NCBI GenBank assembly: GCA_018857735.1
Contig: JABMCL010000660.1
Span: forward strand, 338,501 to 402,500
Length of the DNA: 64,000 bases
Direction of reading: 5' to 3'
From: Alviniconcha marisindica
Lineage: Eukaryota; Mollusca; Gastropoda; Provannidae
The notes beneath the pieces were generated by a model that saw only the letters and a program-made list of their open reading frames with translations, was not told the DNA's origin and ran no database searches. Below, piece after piece: positions 1 to 12,273 of this stretch. The stretch's first letter is position 1. The number at the start of each line of letters is the position of its first letter. The translations under genes and the position numbers were made by a program.

Positions 1-803
1 TATGCGTATAATATACTTTCCATTTTCAGAGGTCTTGTGGTCTTTTCTAAGAGTCAGACTCAGTTATTAAGAGTCTTCCAAATTGACAGAACATAATTAT
101 GTTTTTGTTTTGTTTTGTTTTTTCACAAGTGGACAGTTCTTTAAAACAAGACATAATGGCACTGTTTCAATCAAATGGCATCCGATTCTTTTGATCACAG
201 AGCTCATTGCCTGCCTAGACTGCAAGATTTACAGTACAGATCAATAGTTGTACAGAACATGTTACATGTGACGATGTGTGATTTAAATATTTTTGTTCAT
301 CAGAACATTTCTGTTAGTGTTACATTTGGTATGGATGCACTTTAATCACTGTATATATTCAGATTCTGCATGGAAAGGAGCATAATCTTATGAGTAGCAA
401 AACTAGCACAATGAAATCAGGTCATTTAGTCATCATCATCATTTTACCTTTGCCATAGAATTAGAAGTGGCTCTTCTAAAAGTAGCAATGTTGATACCCA
501 AGTAAGGCCTGTTTATTCATGGTCAGTAGCTGAAGATCAGTTGGGCAACAGCACTTTCATTGTGAACCCTTGAGAGCAGTATAAACTATTATCATAAAAA
601 TTAGATGCAGTAACAGTGTTTGCTTTCTGGGTCACTATGTTTTGAATTTACTATGGTCTGCAACTGAGAGTTGATAATGGTATGATTGCAGGTGTTTGAA
701 CAACAATGGAGAGAGACGGCCGTTGTTGCATTCAAAATGGCCAATATGAGAGCTGAAAAGCAACTGGGGGCCAGCTGTTGCTTGTGGACTTGAACACAGA
801 ATC
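1..803. other. upstream flank of the MMD-like gene, nothing recognised
   Basis: AT-rich unique-looking DNA. No ORF, TATA box or CpG island stands out, and no earlier exon could be supported. It may be 5' UTR, promoter or intron. Confidence 0.4.
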
Positions 804-853
804 ATGGCAGTCAGACTCATACGGCAGGTCTCCGCAAATACTGATCTCAAACG
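804..853 (+). CDS. MMD: MMD-like gene, coding exon 1
   Basis: Encodes residues 1-16 and two bases of R17. It is followed by the strong donor GTAAGTG at 854. The leftover CG joins the G that opens exon 2 to restore an arginine codon. The 5' UTR and transcription start upstream were not resolved, so this start rests on frame continuity and context. Confidence 0.75.
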
Positions 854-3360
854 GTAAGTGCAAAAGGCAGCATATTTTAGTATGCTCATACTATACCTTC
901 ACACACGTAACATGTGTCAGCACACCCAAGTCTGCACACATGCACACACACACATACACACACACACACACACATGCACATGCATGCACACACACACACG
1001 CACATGCATGCACAAAACATACATGCACATGCATGAATGCACAAAATGCACACAGATACATTCTGATATATATGAATGCATGCGTGCATGCACACACACA
1101 CACTACATATGCACAGCTGTACACTGTAACATGAATTCATGCAAGGACATGCACATGTAGCATACACTAACCACACTGCCAAAGCAGCCAGTGTGACAGG
1201 AAGATTGTGTGTTACCTCTGCCATTTAGTGAAATACCAAACAGCTGATGTTGCTTGTCATAAAACATGGTCTTTATTTTAGAGCTTTTTTATTTGCCTTA
1301 TTCTTTCCCCCTCAGCAAATAGCAACTCAGAAACAAAACCCACAATAAAAACACTGAACAATAATTCACTCAATCCACTCATTTAATCAACAAAAATCAG
1401 TCCTATTACATAACATGAAGAGCTGCATCTTACTCATATGCTGAATAAATTAGTTATTTGATAATTTTACTCCCCCCCACTCCAGAAGGAGATCCACATA
1501 ATCAAACCAACAGCAGTTAAAGCTGCAGAAATGTAGGGTAGAAAGTGTCATTACAGATTACTCAGGAAAAATATTGTTGCGCAACATTTGTCTGGCTTTC
1601 TTCCAGGTTGAAGAACGAAAGAGCTCGCCCTGGAGAGGCTTATCAGCCAACAGATGTGGAGCACATTGCAAATGTTGTCACACATGGCGTAAGGTTTCAT
1701 CTCTTTGTGTTCCACAGAATTGTGAAATTGTAGGGCAGAGCCTTCCATCTACCACAGTGACCATGCAATCAAAATGGCTAGAAACTTCTGATTTGGCGAC
1801 CATCCCAGTGTGTACCAGACCCAGTACTGACTGGGACCAGACACAATGAGCATCCCTCCTAATTTCTATAGAGGTCCACCCGTTTTTATGTCTTCTGTTA
1901 CTGGTGTTAGAAAGTTTGGTGGAGTGAGTATTCTGGGATCTTCTCATCCGTATCTGTCACTCTGTCCGTAACTTTGGCCCACGATATCTTCTGACTGTCT
2001 GAATTTTTTGTTATCATTAAATTTGATATTAGCTGTGGCCCAAAACATCCCAGGCTTGGTTAACACTGGGATAGTCATGGAGGTAAGCGTGGCCTGGCAA
2101 GTAGTCTCAAACTGTAACTGGACCTCCATGGCATCATCGTTTAACATCCTCATCTTCATCTTTCATTGTATAATAGATACATTTCGTCTCGGCTTCTGTG
2201 GCCCTTCATGCCTTGCTCTTGTGGTCGAGTGTCTCAGTGTTCCTGCCTCCATCCTTGCCTGATCAAAGTACTGATCAAAGTCTTCAACATCAGAGAGGGT
2301 CCATAGGTGGATTGATGGAGGGATGTAGGTGGCTGTCAACTCTCTGGATGGGGATGCTCACTCAGTCTGACTCCATTGTTTAGCTAACACTAACAATGTC
2401 ATCAGTAGGGGGCATAATGGGGGATGTCCAGAGCATGTTGAATAAATGCTGGGTATATTGAATAAATAATGTTCTCTCAGATTGGTATTACTATTACAGT
2501 ATTAGCTTGTGTGGCCCTTTGTGCCATGCTCTTACGTACATCCAATCAAGACACTGATGATGCCTTTTAACTGATCAGAGCTTCAGAAAAGTTGGGCTGC
2601 AGCAGGCTCTGTTCATCCCAGGAGACAGGCTGTTTTGATGACTTTTGGCTAAATTCTGAATTTTAAAGCCACAGAGGTCTCAGAAGTATTGAGCTAAAAA
2701 TTGTGTTTTCTTGGTAAGTTCTCATCCAGTTGAGTTTGTACTTTGTATGTATGTTACCATAGCCTAAGTTAGTGATTTGTTTTAGTTTTAGTTTTTTAGG
2801 GGTGCATATTGATGCATTTTTTGCCATGTCTTTATACATGATGCAGTTTAAGTGAGGTCTTTCAAACTTTTCATGGTGATAAACTTGGCTATTTTTAAAG
2901 ATGCAGGAAAGCTTAAAAAAATATTGTAAACTATGTTTTTCATTTTAAATGGGAGTTGGCAGAGTGTTTGCTAGTCTTGTTTGACATCGCATTTCTTTTA
3001 TGAAAAGACTGTCTTATTACATTAGTTCTTATTAATTTTACACAGTTTCAAAACAACTCCAAAAATTCTTTTGTGAGTATTTCCCTTTCTGGTGATAATC
3101 CAGTTTTTTGTGTGTGTGTGGAGCACAATGCAAATATATCCTGTTTCCTCTTCACTTACCATTGTTTCACATTGCAAAGAATTTTCTTCTGTTAATCTTG
3201 AAAAATGTCCATCCTTTGATCAGAGTTCTTGCAGGTCCTGGAAACCTGAAAAAGTCATGGAACTTAAAATTCAAAGACAAAAATCTAGGCCTGGAAAGGA
3301 TCTGGAATTCTTAGATTTAAATCTTCACGAAGTCTTTGAAAAGTCATGTGATTCTGACAG

Positions 3361-3395
<35 letters not shown>

Positions 3396-6300
3396 CTTGC
3401 ATGTGTGTGTACGTGTGTGCTTAGTCAATGACTGGTTGAATGATATCCTGGCTTCATTGTTAGAACATCCACAGAGTAGCTAACTTGGCAAAGTATCTAG
3501 TTTAATCTCCCTAGGATGAAGGTCCCATCCTCATGAGGAGTTAATTCCTGACACGCTACAGTCCTTGAAAACCCATATTTTGTCCTGAAAACTAGCAGCT
3601 CTGTTTACGGAATGTGCTTCATTCTTCTTTTATGCTCCAGCTGCTTGCATGATTGGCAGTGCCGTGTGGAACAGTATGCTCACTTGTTTATTTAAAAGAT
3701 CTATCTGATTTGAAAACTGTTTCACCATTTTTATTTTTGATATGATATATATATTATACGACATTGTTATTGGCTCTCACCATATAACCAACAACAAAAA
3801 AACAAAAAATGTTTGTGTGTGTTATTTCCCATTCCTTCCACCCATTTGATCATTCTCTGCTGCACAAACTGGCAATTCTCTCCCATTCACTCTCTGTCAC
3901 AGTCTTTCTCTTTTCGCCTTCATAACTAGTCTTAAAACTCACTTATTCAGAGAGTATTTTGATCGGTGATGGCTCCTTATCACAATTTCAGTGTCCTTTT
4001 TTGGCAGTGTGTGTTTCTGTGTTTCATTATATTTTGAATGAACAGGTATAGCTAACACTGTACTGTATTATGTTACTGTGGTTTTTTTCTCTTTGTCAAA
4101 CTTTTTATGTGTTCTGTACATTTGTGCAATTAAGTTGAAAAGTGCTTTGAATTGTTGAAAGCACTCTATAAATTCACTATACTGAATACTAGTAGTTATA
4201 CCAAGCAAAGACTATAAAATATTTTGCATGAGAAAGCAAACATTTGGAGGTGGAGACAAATATGATTAGGAATAATAATGGTATCATTTGCGTCGTGTCA
4301 TAAATATGTGTTTGAATACATTTATTTGACTTGTACACATACTGCTTTTAACACACATGTACTTGGCCTGTGTGCTTTTCTTGATTACCATGTTCTTGTT
4401 CAACAGGCATGGGTGTTGCCTAGTCTTGGGGCAATGATGTTCATGGTCTACCTAGCCACCACAGATCTGCACATGACTGTTGCTGTCATTTATGGTCTAG
4501 CCCTCATCGCTCTCTTCTCTGTTTCAACAGCCTTCCATCTTGTGTCTTACACTGGATGGCTTAGGTACTTCAGTTACTGCATTCTATTGTGTTTTTGTAC
4601 AGTTTCCTTGTTTGTTTTCAATCCGTTTTGATGTTGATTGAGGTGTGAAGAGTTAGTTAAATGCACCAAGTATTGACAGAATATGCCATAATTTCTGATG
4701 TGGTTGACAACTTTATTATCATACTAGAGTTGTGTGGAAATGCCTGATGTTTTTCAGACATGAGCAAATGTGGGGTTGAGTTGAACTGTGTACTTTGATC
4801 AATTCTAAATGTGTTATTGGGAGATTACATTGTAATCATAGTAATAATTATTATGCCATTTTTTTCTCTGTCACTGATTATGTTTTCCATATTTGTGTGT
4901 GATTAAGATGTAAAGAGCTTCAGGTTTCCAAAAGTGCTCTGTAAGTTCCCTATTATAATGCTGTTCAAATCAATGTGCTAAATTGTATCAGAGTGTTTAA
5001 TTTTCGGTTGCAAATATCTGTTTGCTAAACACTGGGTAATTGCTGTGCTAGTTAACTTCAGGACTGACCACTGATGATGTAGGCTCACCTTGTCAGTGAC
5101 TAACTCCATAGCCTTTTTTTAAGAAAGGAATTGCCCTGGAACATTGGAAAATGATGCTCTTCTCTTTCATGTTCTTGCTGTGATTCATCATAATTTATTA
5201 TATTAATTAAACTTACAGTCCTGACACTAAATTTAATGTCTTCTGGTGCCATGTCTCAGTTTTAAATCATGATTTGTTGTTTTGTCAACTAATTTTGGGT
5301 TGTTCCAAAACTGGGTGCAGAAACTGGAGGGATGTTTTCCATAAAGGAGACAGAGCAATTATTTACATCTTCATTGCCTCATCTTACACACCATGGTGAG
5401 TCCTATTACTTTCATCTGTACACATTTTGCTGTGTGTTATTTCAAAAATCAAAAGGTCTGGACATTTGAATATTCTGGTTATTGAAGCAATAGTTTAAAA
5501 CATTAACCTGTTAATGTTATAACTTCTTTATGTATGGTTTTGTATTGACAGTACTCTGTCTTGATTTTTGTGATTTTGTTTGTTTGTTTGAATCAGGCTG
5601 CTGTTAAAAGAGTTCCACTCATGGGCAGAAGAGGTGCTGTTTATTGTCTGGATATTGGCAGTTGGGGGCATCTTGTATCAGTACATCTTCCATGAACAGT
5701 GAGTGTTCACATTTCTTGTTCTTACTGATGTTGCACATGGATGCATGCGATGACAGTTGGGGCCAACATCTGCAGGTGTCTTCCAATTTCCACTGGCAGT
5801 TAGTTATTCCTGACATTTTTATGCACTGTTTTCATGCTGGTAGACAAGAGCACGCAAACAAGTTGTCCAGAGGAGTTCAGCTTTCACCACTCGCAGTTGT
5901 ACAGGTTGATGACTCTCAAAGGCTGTCACACTGGGTCATGGTTGATTTCTTCGTTGCTGTCTACATAACAGAGTAGTTTTTCTCTGGGCCATGAGAGTTA
6001 GTCATGTGCAACACCCAGTGTAGAGGACCAGGGTGCCAGTTATGTCTGACCCCTATCCCACGGACCAAGCTGGCGTGGATAGACCTAACAGGAGAACAAG
6101 GCACCCACCGACAGAGCTCTGGGGATCATAAGGGCATGCAAGCTGCCCTGCTACATCAAGGCACCAGCACCAATGGGACTGGCCCAGAGCAGTGTGGATG
6201 CAAACTTTAGCATGAAACAATCTGCTCTAGAAGATCATGAAACAGTTTTATCTGATTAGGTTCACGTTTTTCAGCACGGATCAACATTTCATCGTGAATT

Positions 6301-8219
6301 TATTCCCATACCTCCAGAAACAGTCATCAACAGCTGGGAAACACTACAAAAATGAGCAGGTTACTTTTTGTTAGTTACTTCCCCATGATCGCAGAATTAA
6401 CAGATCTGTGTTTTTTGGACTTGTCACTGGACTGTTAGATCACTGTGGTAGGAACTGCTCCATCATGCAAAATGTTTGACCCAGAACCACAATGAAAAAG
6501 CCGCATGTGTGTCTTGATATACTGTGTAAGAAAAAGGGTTTTAGCACCTGTCTTGTTGAGGATGGGTTATAAAATGTCTACCCTCTGAGCATGCCCTGGG
6601 ATGAAAGAAATTTGAGCATTTCAAAAAGTTTGTCATCTTCAGACTAAAATATATATTTCGGCATATAGGGCAAAAAGAATGCTTTGTGTATTCTGAAGTA
6701 TCTGTTTGGTTTGATCAAATAAAGTAACAAAACAAATATTTGAATGGTATTAAAAGTTTATGATAATGCAATGTATTACACATCCTGTATTTCTTAGTAT
6801 GTAGTGTATTATATGCATTGTGGCAGCAAGTGAGAACTGTTATACATATAAACTGTCTTCTGTTGTAGAATACATGCTGAATCTGTTTGAAGTTTGTGTG
6901 TGTGTGCCGGTGTGCGTGTGCTTTTTATTGGCGTTGTGTATGTGCGATTGTTTGTGTGTGTGTGTGTGTGTGCGATTTTGTGTATGTGTGTTTTTGCCAT
7001 GTTTTGTATGAAGATGTTTGTTGATTTTTTTAATGTTTTGTACGCTTTTATACTATTGATTGTATAATTATGGGTATTTGTGCATTGTATGTTTTTCTTT
7101 AAGTTGTAAAGCGCTTTGACATTCCGAAAGCGCTCTGTAAGTTCCCTATTATTATTATTATTATTATATACTTGTGCTTTGTTTCTCAGGTACAAATGGC
7201 TGGAGATAGTGCTGTACCTGATCATTGGCATATGTCCAGCTGTGGTCGTTGTAGACATGGTAAGTTTAAACTCAAGACTTAGGTGCATTTTTACCAGGCA
7301 AAAAAACACCTAAAAAATAAATAAATGAGCATTTGAGATTTGGGTAGACCCTGTATTGTGCACAGTGTGCATGGTGTGTGTGCCAGATGTGTCTTTAATA
7401 GAGAATATTGCTACGTTTGTTTGTTTGTTTGTTTTTGACTTTGCAACTTGCCAGTTGAATGTGGGTCATTAGAGTGATTGCTCTTTTAGCTGTGAAACAG
7501 GATCTGGAAGCCGCAAATGTTGTCCCATGTTACTGTGACAAAGTAACAAAAATGACGCACAGCAACATTTTGTAGCATGCAGATAGTGCACATCTTTCCC
7601 GAAGGCAGTGTGAGGCCATTCAGTTAAACCAAAAATGGCTTCTCAGTCACTGAAATTGATCAGCTTGAAGTGAGCTTGCCTTGGCTGAATGGCTCTTCTC
7701 TTTTCTTCAGTGGCATTATTCACCAACCTGCCCTGATTTGTACAAGTCAGTCACTGGGTTGTCGCCAATAGTCAAATCCCCCCTCACATCCAGCCTTCTT
7801 CCCAATACTGTTTACAAACAAGTTGAATACTACTTATAAAATGAATGCTATTTACAAACAAACTGAATGCTATTTACAAACAAACTGAATGCTATTTACA
7901 AACAAACTGAATGCTATTTACAAACAAGTTACAGTATGACTGCAGGCTAGAACAGGTGTCCATATAAAAATTATATGCCTTTTTTCTTATTTCTTTTTTT
8001 CAGAAAGAATCAGCAGGACTCTATGAACTAGCTTTAGGTGGCATCACTTATGTTCTAGGAGTGATTTTCTTCAAGAGTGACGGCATCATTCCGTTTGCCC
8101 ATGCCATCTGGCACTGCTTCGTATTTGTCGGAGCACTCTTCCACTACTATGCTGTTTGTGTTCATCTCCTTGGAGCGTCGGCAGCAGGACCAACAATTAT
8201 GATGCAGGACAACAGTTAA
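804..8219 (+). CDS. MMD: MMD-like PAQR family membrane protein, seven exons
   Basis: The coding exons are 804-853, 1607-1688, 4407-4564, 5321-5395, 5597-5698, 7190-7259 and 8004-8219. Joined they give 753 nt, or 250 residues plus stop; human MMD is 238. All six introns are GT-AG and every junction keeps frame. The N-terminus has the PTDVEH segment (residues 31-36) typical of MMD. The PAQR zinc-site residues are present: S84 and H88 in STAFH, D107 in KGDR, and H212 and H216 in HAIWH. SSYTPW (117-122) and [16 protein letters not shown] (201-216) are family hallmarks. About seven hydrophobic segments are visible. In vertebrates the MMD/PAQR10/11 proteins are Golgi or endomembrane proteins linked to Ras signalling and macrophage activation; a conserved role here is inferred. 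The start at 804 has a good context, A at -3 and G at +4. MMD versus MMD2 orthology cannot be decided from one sequence. Confidence 0.93.
934..1112. repeat. CA/TGCA-rich microsatellite in MMD intron 1
   Basis: Interrupted CA runs mixed with TGCATG motifs. Cysteine- and histidine-rich reading frames here come from the repeat and are not genes. Confidence 0.9.
1607..1688 (+). CDS. MMD: MMD-like gene, coding exon 2
   Basis: Preceded by a TTTCTTCCAG acceptor ending at 1606 and followed by GTAAGG. It carries the N-terminal cytosolic segment with [11 protein letters not shown], the best conserved start of MMD proteins. The exon ends on a complete codon (G44). Confidence 0.92.
3362..3392. repeat. 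(GT)n microsatellite in MMD intron 2
   Basis: About 15 uninterrupted GT units followed by imperfect GT-rich sequence to about 3420. Confidence 0.9.
3880..4185 (+). mobile_element. LINE 3' end remnant (reverse transcriptase C-terminus plus 3' tail)
   Basis: The + strand encodes [15 protein letters not shown] followed by a stop, the usual C-terminal end of jockey/CR1-type reverse transcriptases. About 200 bases later comes a tail with a hairpin, AGTGCTTT (4141-4148) and AAAGCACT (4158-4165), then ATAAATTC. The same tail with a different stem sequence occurs at 7110-7134. The rest of the element is gone. Confidence 0.6.
4407..4564 (+). CDS. MMD: MMD-like gene, coding exon 3
   Basis: Acceptor CAACAG ends at 4406 and the donor GTACTT follows TTAG. 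It encodes transmembrane segments 1 and 2 and the STAFH motif (84-88), which supplies a serine and a histidine of the PAQR metal site. Confidence 0.93.
4900..4960 (+). mobile_element. LINE 3' tail fragment in MMD intron 3
   Basis: TAAAGAGCTT and AAAAGTGCTCT flank a short loop, followed by GTAAGTTCCCTATTAT. The last part is identical to the tail at 7134-7150, so both are copies of one family. Confidence 0.6.
5321..5395 (+). CDS. MMD: MMD-like gene, coding exon 4
   Basis: Acceptor GGTGCAG ends at 5320 and donor GTGAGT starts at 5396. It encodes R97 (completed) to W122 (split), including [18 protein letters not shown] with the conserved aspartate D107. Confidence 0.93.
5597..5698 (+). CDS. MMD: MMD-like gene, coding exon 5
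   Basis: Acceptor AATCAG ends at 5596 and donor GTGAGTG starts at 5699. It encodes residues 123-155, a transmembrane segment ending in QYIFHE, matching the vertebrate segment before the RYK motif. Confidence 0.92.
5699..7090. other. MMD intron 5, mostly unassigned
   Basis: Unique-looking intron DNA with a GT-rich stretch at about 6893-6990. Short reading frames at 5644-5976 and 6004-6210 have no recognisable domains and read through the donor, so I do not call them genes. Confidence 0.5.
7095..7168 (+). mobile_element. LINE 3' tail with perfect 8-bp hairpin and (ATT)n end
   Basis: AGCGCTTT (7110-7117) and AAAGCGCT (7127-7134) form an 8-bp stem around a 9-base loop, followed by CTGTAAGTTCCC and ATT repeats. 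This arrangement is typical of non-LTR retrotransposon 3' ends recognised by their reverse transcriptase. It abuts the splice acceptor of MMD exon 6. Confidence 0.7.
7190..7259 (+). CDS. MMD: MMD-like gene, coding exon 6
   Basis: Acceptor GTTTCTCAG ends at 7189 and donor GTAAG starts at 7260. It encodes residues 156-179 ([20 protein letters not shown]). A LINE 3' tail with (ATT)n ends about 22 bases upstream of the acceptor, so the local branch-point region is partly repeat-derived. Confidence 0.93.
7805..7935. repeat. 22-bp tandem repeat in MMD intron 6
   Basis: Four to five copies of a unit built on CTGAATGCTATTTACAAACA, with degenerate copies at the left edge. Confidence 0.9.
8004..8219 (+). 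CDS. MMD: MMD-like gene, terminal coding exon 7
   Basis: A long T-rich tract and CAG end at 8003. It encodes residues 180-250 with FFKSDG and PFAHAIWH, whose two histidines complete the PAQR metal site, and ends in TAA at 8217-8219. Confidence 0.95.
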   Translation, partial: KESAGLYELALGGITYVLGVIFFKSDGIIPFAHAIWHCFVFVGALFHYYAVCVHLLGASAAGPTIMMQDNS

Positions 8220-8780
8220 ACAAACAAAAAAAAGGTTGAAGGTTTGATGTTGAGGGCTTGACCGTGGTTGCATGATAGTCCTTTGAGTGAAGAAAGAACA
8301 AGATCAAAAAAGCAGTCCATGTCCAAATCTTCATATCTGATGTGGTCAAGATTTCACTCAGCAGCATGATTAGGACTGATGTTAAGTGCAGACCATAGTT
8401 AGTGCTGAGGTCTGAAGTAAAGATAAAGGTTAGAAATGTCTTTCTTCTGCACGATTAGGTGGCTACTATATAAATGGATAAGCTGTAAACCAGCTCTTTT
8501 CGTCCTACCTGTGTATCTATTTTTTATAGGATAGAAACTATTTTCTTATCTTGGGGTTCTGCAGGATGAACGTCTCTAAAATGTCATGTGCTCAGATCCC
8601 AAACACCTTTATGTTTTTGTATACCTTATTTTTTGTATTAGCATGCAGGCCTTTTTGGTCTCATGTTCTTTGATACGTATTATCTTGCATTGAATTTTGA
8701 CATATGTGTTAACATTTTCAGTCTGTGCAATCATCATTTGGTCATTTGGCCAGCAGTAGCAAACTATTAACCTTACCATT
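8220..8780. other. 3' UTR or flank of the MMD-like gene
   Basis: No AATAAA was seen close to the stop, so the transcript end is unknown. The sequence is AT-rich without a recognised element. Confidence 0.4.
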
Positions 8781-8782
8781 TG

Positions 8783-9366
8783 AAGGTCACAGTGTGCATT
8801 AGTCTGCAAAAAATGCATTTTCTGATGAGGGCTAGCAATTTACCTACAGCATGAACAGTTGTAGACTGCACTGAGCTCTATTACATGTGCTTTGTTGGAA
8901 ATCTGTTACTTTGTTATATTAGTGTTTAGGCTTTGCCCTTTCAATGTCACAATGTGTATTAGTTATCGGAAGATGTATCAACTTATTAAGGCCTGTAAGT
9001 TGTCTGCAGCATGAATGATTGTAGATCACAGTGGGCGTTATTACATGTGCTTTGAAGGAAATCTGTAAGGATTTGTCTTTTCAAGGTTGCAATGTGCATT
9101 AGTCCTCAGAATATGCATTCGCTTGTTAGTGCAAGCAATTTGTTTGCAACATGAATGAATGTAGACCATGGTGAGCTCTATCACAGGCTATGAAGAAAAT
9201 CTGTAAGGCTTTGTCCTTTCAAGGTTGCAGTGTGCATTAGTCCTCAGAAAATGCATTTCCTTGCTAATGCTAGCAATTTACTTGCCTCACGAATGAGGTG
9301 TAGACTACAGCTTCATGTACTTTGAAGGAGATCTGTATAGATGTGTCCTTTGAAGGTTGCAGTGTA
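8783..9366. repeat. tandem duplication, four degenerate copies of about 140-160 bp
   Basis: GTGCATTAGTC or a close variant recurs near 8793, 8950, 9092 and 9231. Each is followed by GCAATTT-containing sequence, a CATGAATGA-like stretch, GTAGACCA and ATTACATGTGCTTTGAAGG variants. Divergence between copies shows an old expansion. Confidence 0.75.
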
Positions 9367-9369
9367 GCC

Positions 9370-11845
9370 TCTCTCAAGAATACAGTAATAATATTGTCTG
9401 AGAATAAGTTTGTCTAGAATTTAGAATTGAAAGACTTGCTCAAATTAATATCAACTGTTCTTTAGTGAGTATGAGGTTACTGGAGACCAGGAGTACCTTA
9501 AATAGCTGAACTTACCTTCACCACATAATAACAGGGAGGCTGAGGCTATCCAGTTATATTAATAATAACAATGAGGCTTGAAACACCAATTTCCACCCAA
9601 GTGAGACAGTTAAAGGCATGGGTGATGGGAACTACGTTTTCAGCAGATAACTAACTTTCCAGTGACTGGGATGTTTTCAGTTCTTTAAAAAGCGTACGTC
9701 ACCCACGACAGGGTTCATATGCAAGTACCATGACACCGGACAGTGTTGCCATAAGTGTTCATTGCTGTTTCTAATGCGCATGATGGCTTTGTGATCTTGA
9801 ATTCCACCCAGTGTTTGGTTTTTTTTATGACGTGTTTCATTGGGATGGATTCTAAATTCTGAGTGTTTTTGTATTTGTATGCTGTTTACAAATGTGACAG
9901 AAATGCCATCGTGTGTTGAAACTAGCCCCATGACATATTCACTGGATTGATAAGAAAATGGTTTTCCTTTCTGCTTTTGGGTTTCAGCCACCAGGATGCT
10001 GTTTAACTCCTGTTGAGATTGGCGTATATAACAGCTACGTGCGTTCTTAAGTATTGGCGTATATAACAGCTACATGTGTTCTTAAATGACACTACAGACT
10101 TAATTCACAAGATTAAAGAAAAATTATTTTATACCTCAAATTAAACAGGTGGACAAGTGTACATAAAAATATATAAAAAATACACATATCACATACAGCA
10201 CAACATTTGTGGACAATGCTTTATGTGAATTATTGTGCCAGTAAACGATTATGTGTTCAGTATTAGCTTTGCTGTTGATCAAAGAACAAAATCTGTGATA
10301 AGAAAACCCCGGTCTCCTTCATTTGCTTGAGCAGTCTTTTTAATATTTTTTTAATCAAACAGTATCCTGTATAAGATTATTTGTTTCTGCCCAAACAGCG
10401 TACTGGGTCAGCAGATCTTTTTCTGCTGTGTGTGTTTGCAGCACGTTGTCTCTCAAAAGCCTGTTGTCTGGACTGTAGAATATGTGCAACACTGGCATGC
10501 TTTGATTGGGGATATCGCTGAACTTGGACTGTGATTTGATTTAATGGGGACCCCATGCAAAGACACAGGTTGTTCTGTCAATATTTATAACATCACAGAC
10601 TTGGTCAGAATTGCAGTGCTCATGGCCATGTTTTCATGACATTAAATGTGATAAATGAATGAGATTGGTCTGAAGGTCACACTGAATGCTTGGCTGGTTT
10701 TGGGCAGAAGTTCAAATGTCCCCCTGTCATCATGATTTTGTCTAGCTCATTTTTGTTTTGCTTGTGATATTGCATTGTATCAGTATGCCTTTTCATCACT
10801 GTCATAATTATTTTCACCATGGCAAAAAAATCCTGTTTCTTTGGTTTTGTGTCTGTTTGATAATGAGTTTGTTCATATGCTTGCTTCTATGTGAGTCTGT
10901 ATCGATGTGATGATTAGGGTTCAGGCTAACCAGCCATCAGTCTGCCTGTCTTGGTATGGCAAAAACTCTAACAACACTGTCAATGTCTGCCTGTATTGGT
11001 GTGGCAAAAACCTTTAACAACACTGCCAATGTGACAAATGTCACTTTCCATTATGGTACTGCTTGCTGAGTTTTACCTGTTCATGCCATTTCAGGTGACA
11101 TGACCACATTTCAGGGTTACAGCAGCATCAGACTGACTTGACTGAAATGTTCTTAGCTTCACTGTTAATTGCACTGATGAGATCATAAACATACAACTAT
11201 TTGTAACTTCTGCGTGGATTCAATGAATGTGTTCCAGCCAACAAAACTTGAACATTGGCCTTTTTCTCAGACATGGTATTTAAGTGAGGACTTTGAAACT
11301 TTGCATGGATATAATCTTGCTGGGTGTCTTCTGATTCATACCCATGCAATGACCTTGATCATTAATCTGATGCAGCTGGACTCGGAAGCAAAGGCCACCA
11401 TTACCATTTAAATGGACTTTCGGTCAAGAAGAATATTGTCCCATAGTTGTCAATGCTTGTCCACTTTAGAGACCCACCAAATCCCATTACCTGCTCTGAC
11501 TATGCATTTAGGCTCTCCCAGGCTCACCTGTCTGTGGCTCTGATTGGTCAAAAGGGTTTGTTTATGTTTTGATTGCCCAACCTTCAGCTTCCTTTCCCAT
11601 TATGGTATCTGCTTCACTGGAGGAATCACCAACACAAATTCCAGTCACATTTTACACCACATTTAATTACATAGTTAATGTTCTACTGGGTCAGACTTGT
11701 CATTCAATACACTTAGTCTGTTTGAATTCTTGAACTGCTCATGACAGTTTTATTGTGATAGCTTTTGTGTCTTTTGCTCAAGTCACTTTTGCTCTGCGCA
11801 GTTTATACCAAAGACAACATTGTGTCATTTACCACAATGCAAGCA
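9370..11845. other. intergenic stretch, nothing firm
   Basis: Contains two short direct duplications: a 32-base unit at 10018-10080 (TTGGCGTATATAACAGCTAC) and a unit of about 45 bases at 10935-11030 around GTCTGCCTGT. A 104-codon minus-strand frame at 9677-9991 has no recognised domain. Confidence 0.4.
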
Positions 11846-11847
11846 TC

Positions 11848-12031
11848 AAATGCTGATTGGTTTCCCACAAATCTATGTAACATGTAATATAGGGGGCAGA
11901 CCCTACCTCATTAAACACTGATTGTTTTCCCACAGATCCATGTAACATAGGGGGCAGACCCTACCTCATTAAACACGGATTGTTTTCCCACAGATCCATG
12001 TAACATGTAACATAGGGGGCAGACCCTACCC
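11848..12031. repeat. three tandem copies of a 55-65 bp unit
   Basis: Each copy holds CCCACA(A/G)ATC, ATGTAACAT and GGGGGCAGACCCTACC. Copies differ by small indels in the ATGTAACATGTAA part. Confidence 0.85.
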
Positions 12032-12273
12032 CCAGTACTGAAATGACAAAACAAAATGGCAGCCAATTGCTGGCACTACATGTAAAGTTCAAAGGTCTTA
12101 GGGTCAGTGACAGGCTAAGCATGCATTGAGCGAGCAGAGCAATTTCCTTACCAAGGCATGTAGCAGCAAGCATTTTGCCAGGTATGCTGACCTTGGGTAG
12201 ACAGCTCCAAATTATAGCGAATACCTGCAGTGATAGGAGAGGGACCCAGACTGTATGAAACAATGTCCATTAA

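Noticed and set aside
778..1224. Cysteine- and histidine-rich reading frames on both strands
   Set aside because: They are translations of CA/TG microsatellite DNA and overlap MMD exon 1 and its intron.
9677..9991. Minus-strand frame of 104 codons in the MMD 3' flank
   Set aside because: No recognisable motif and unusual codon mixture; possibly part of an old repeat, but not demonstrable here.
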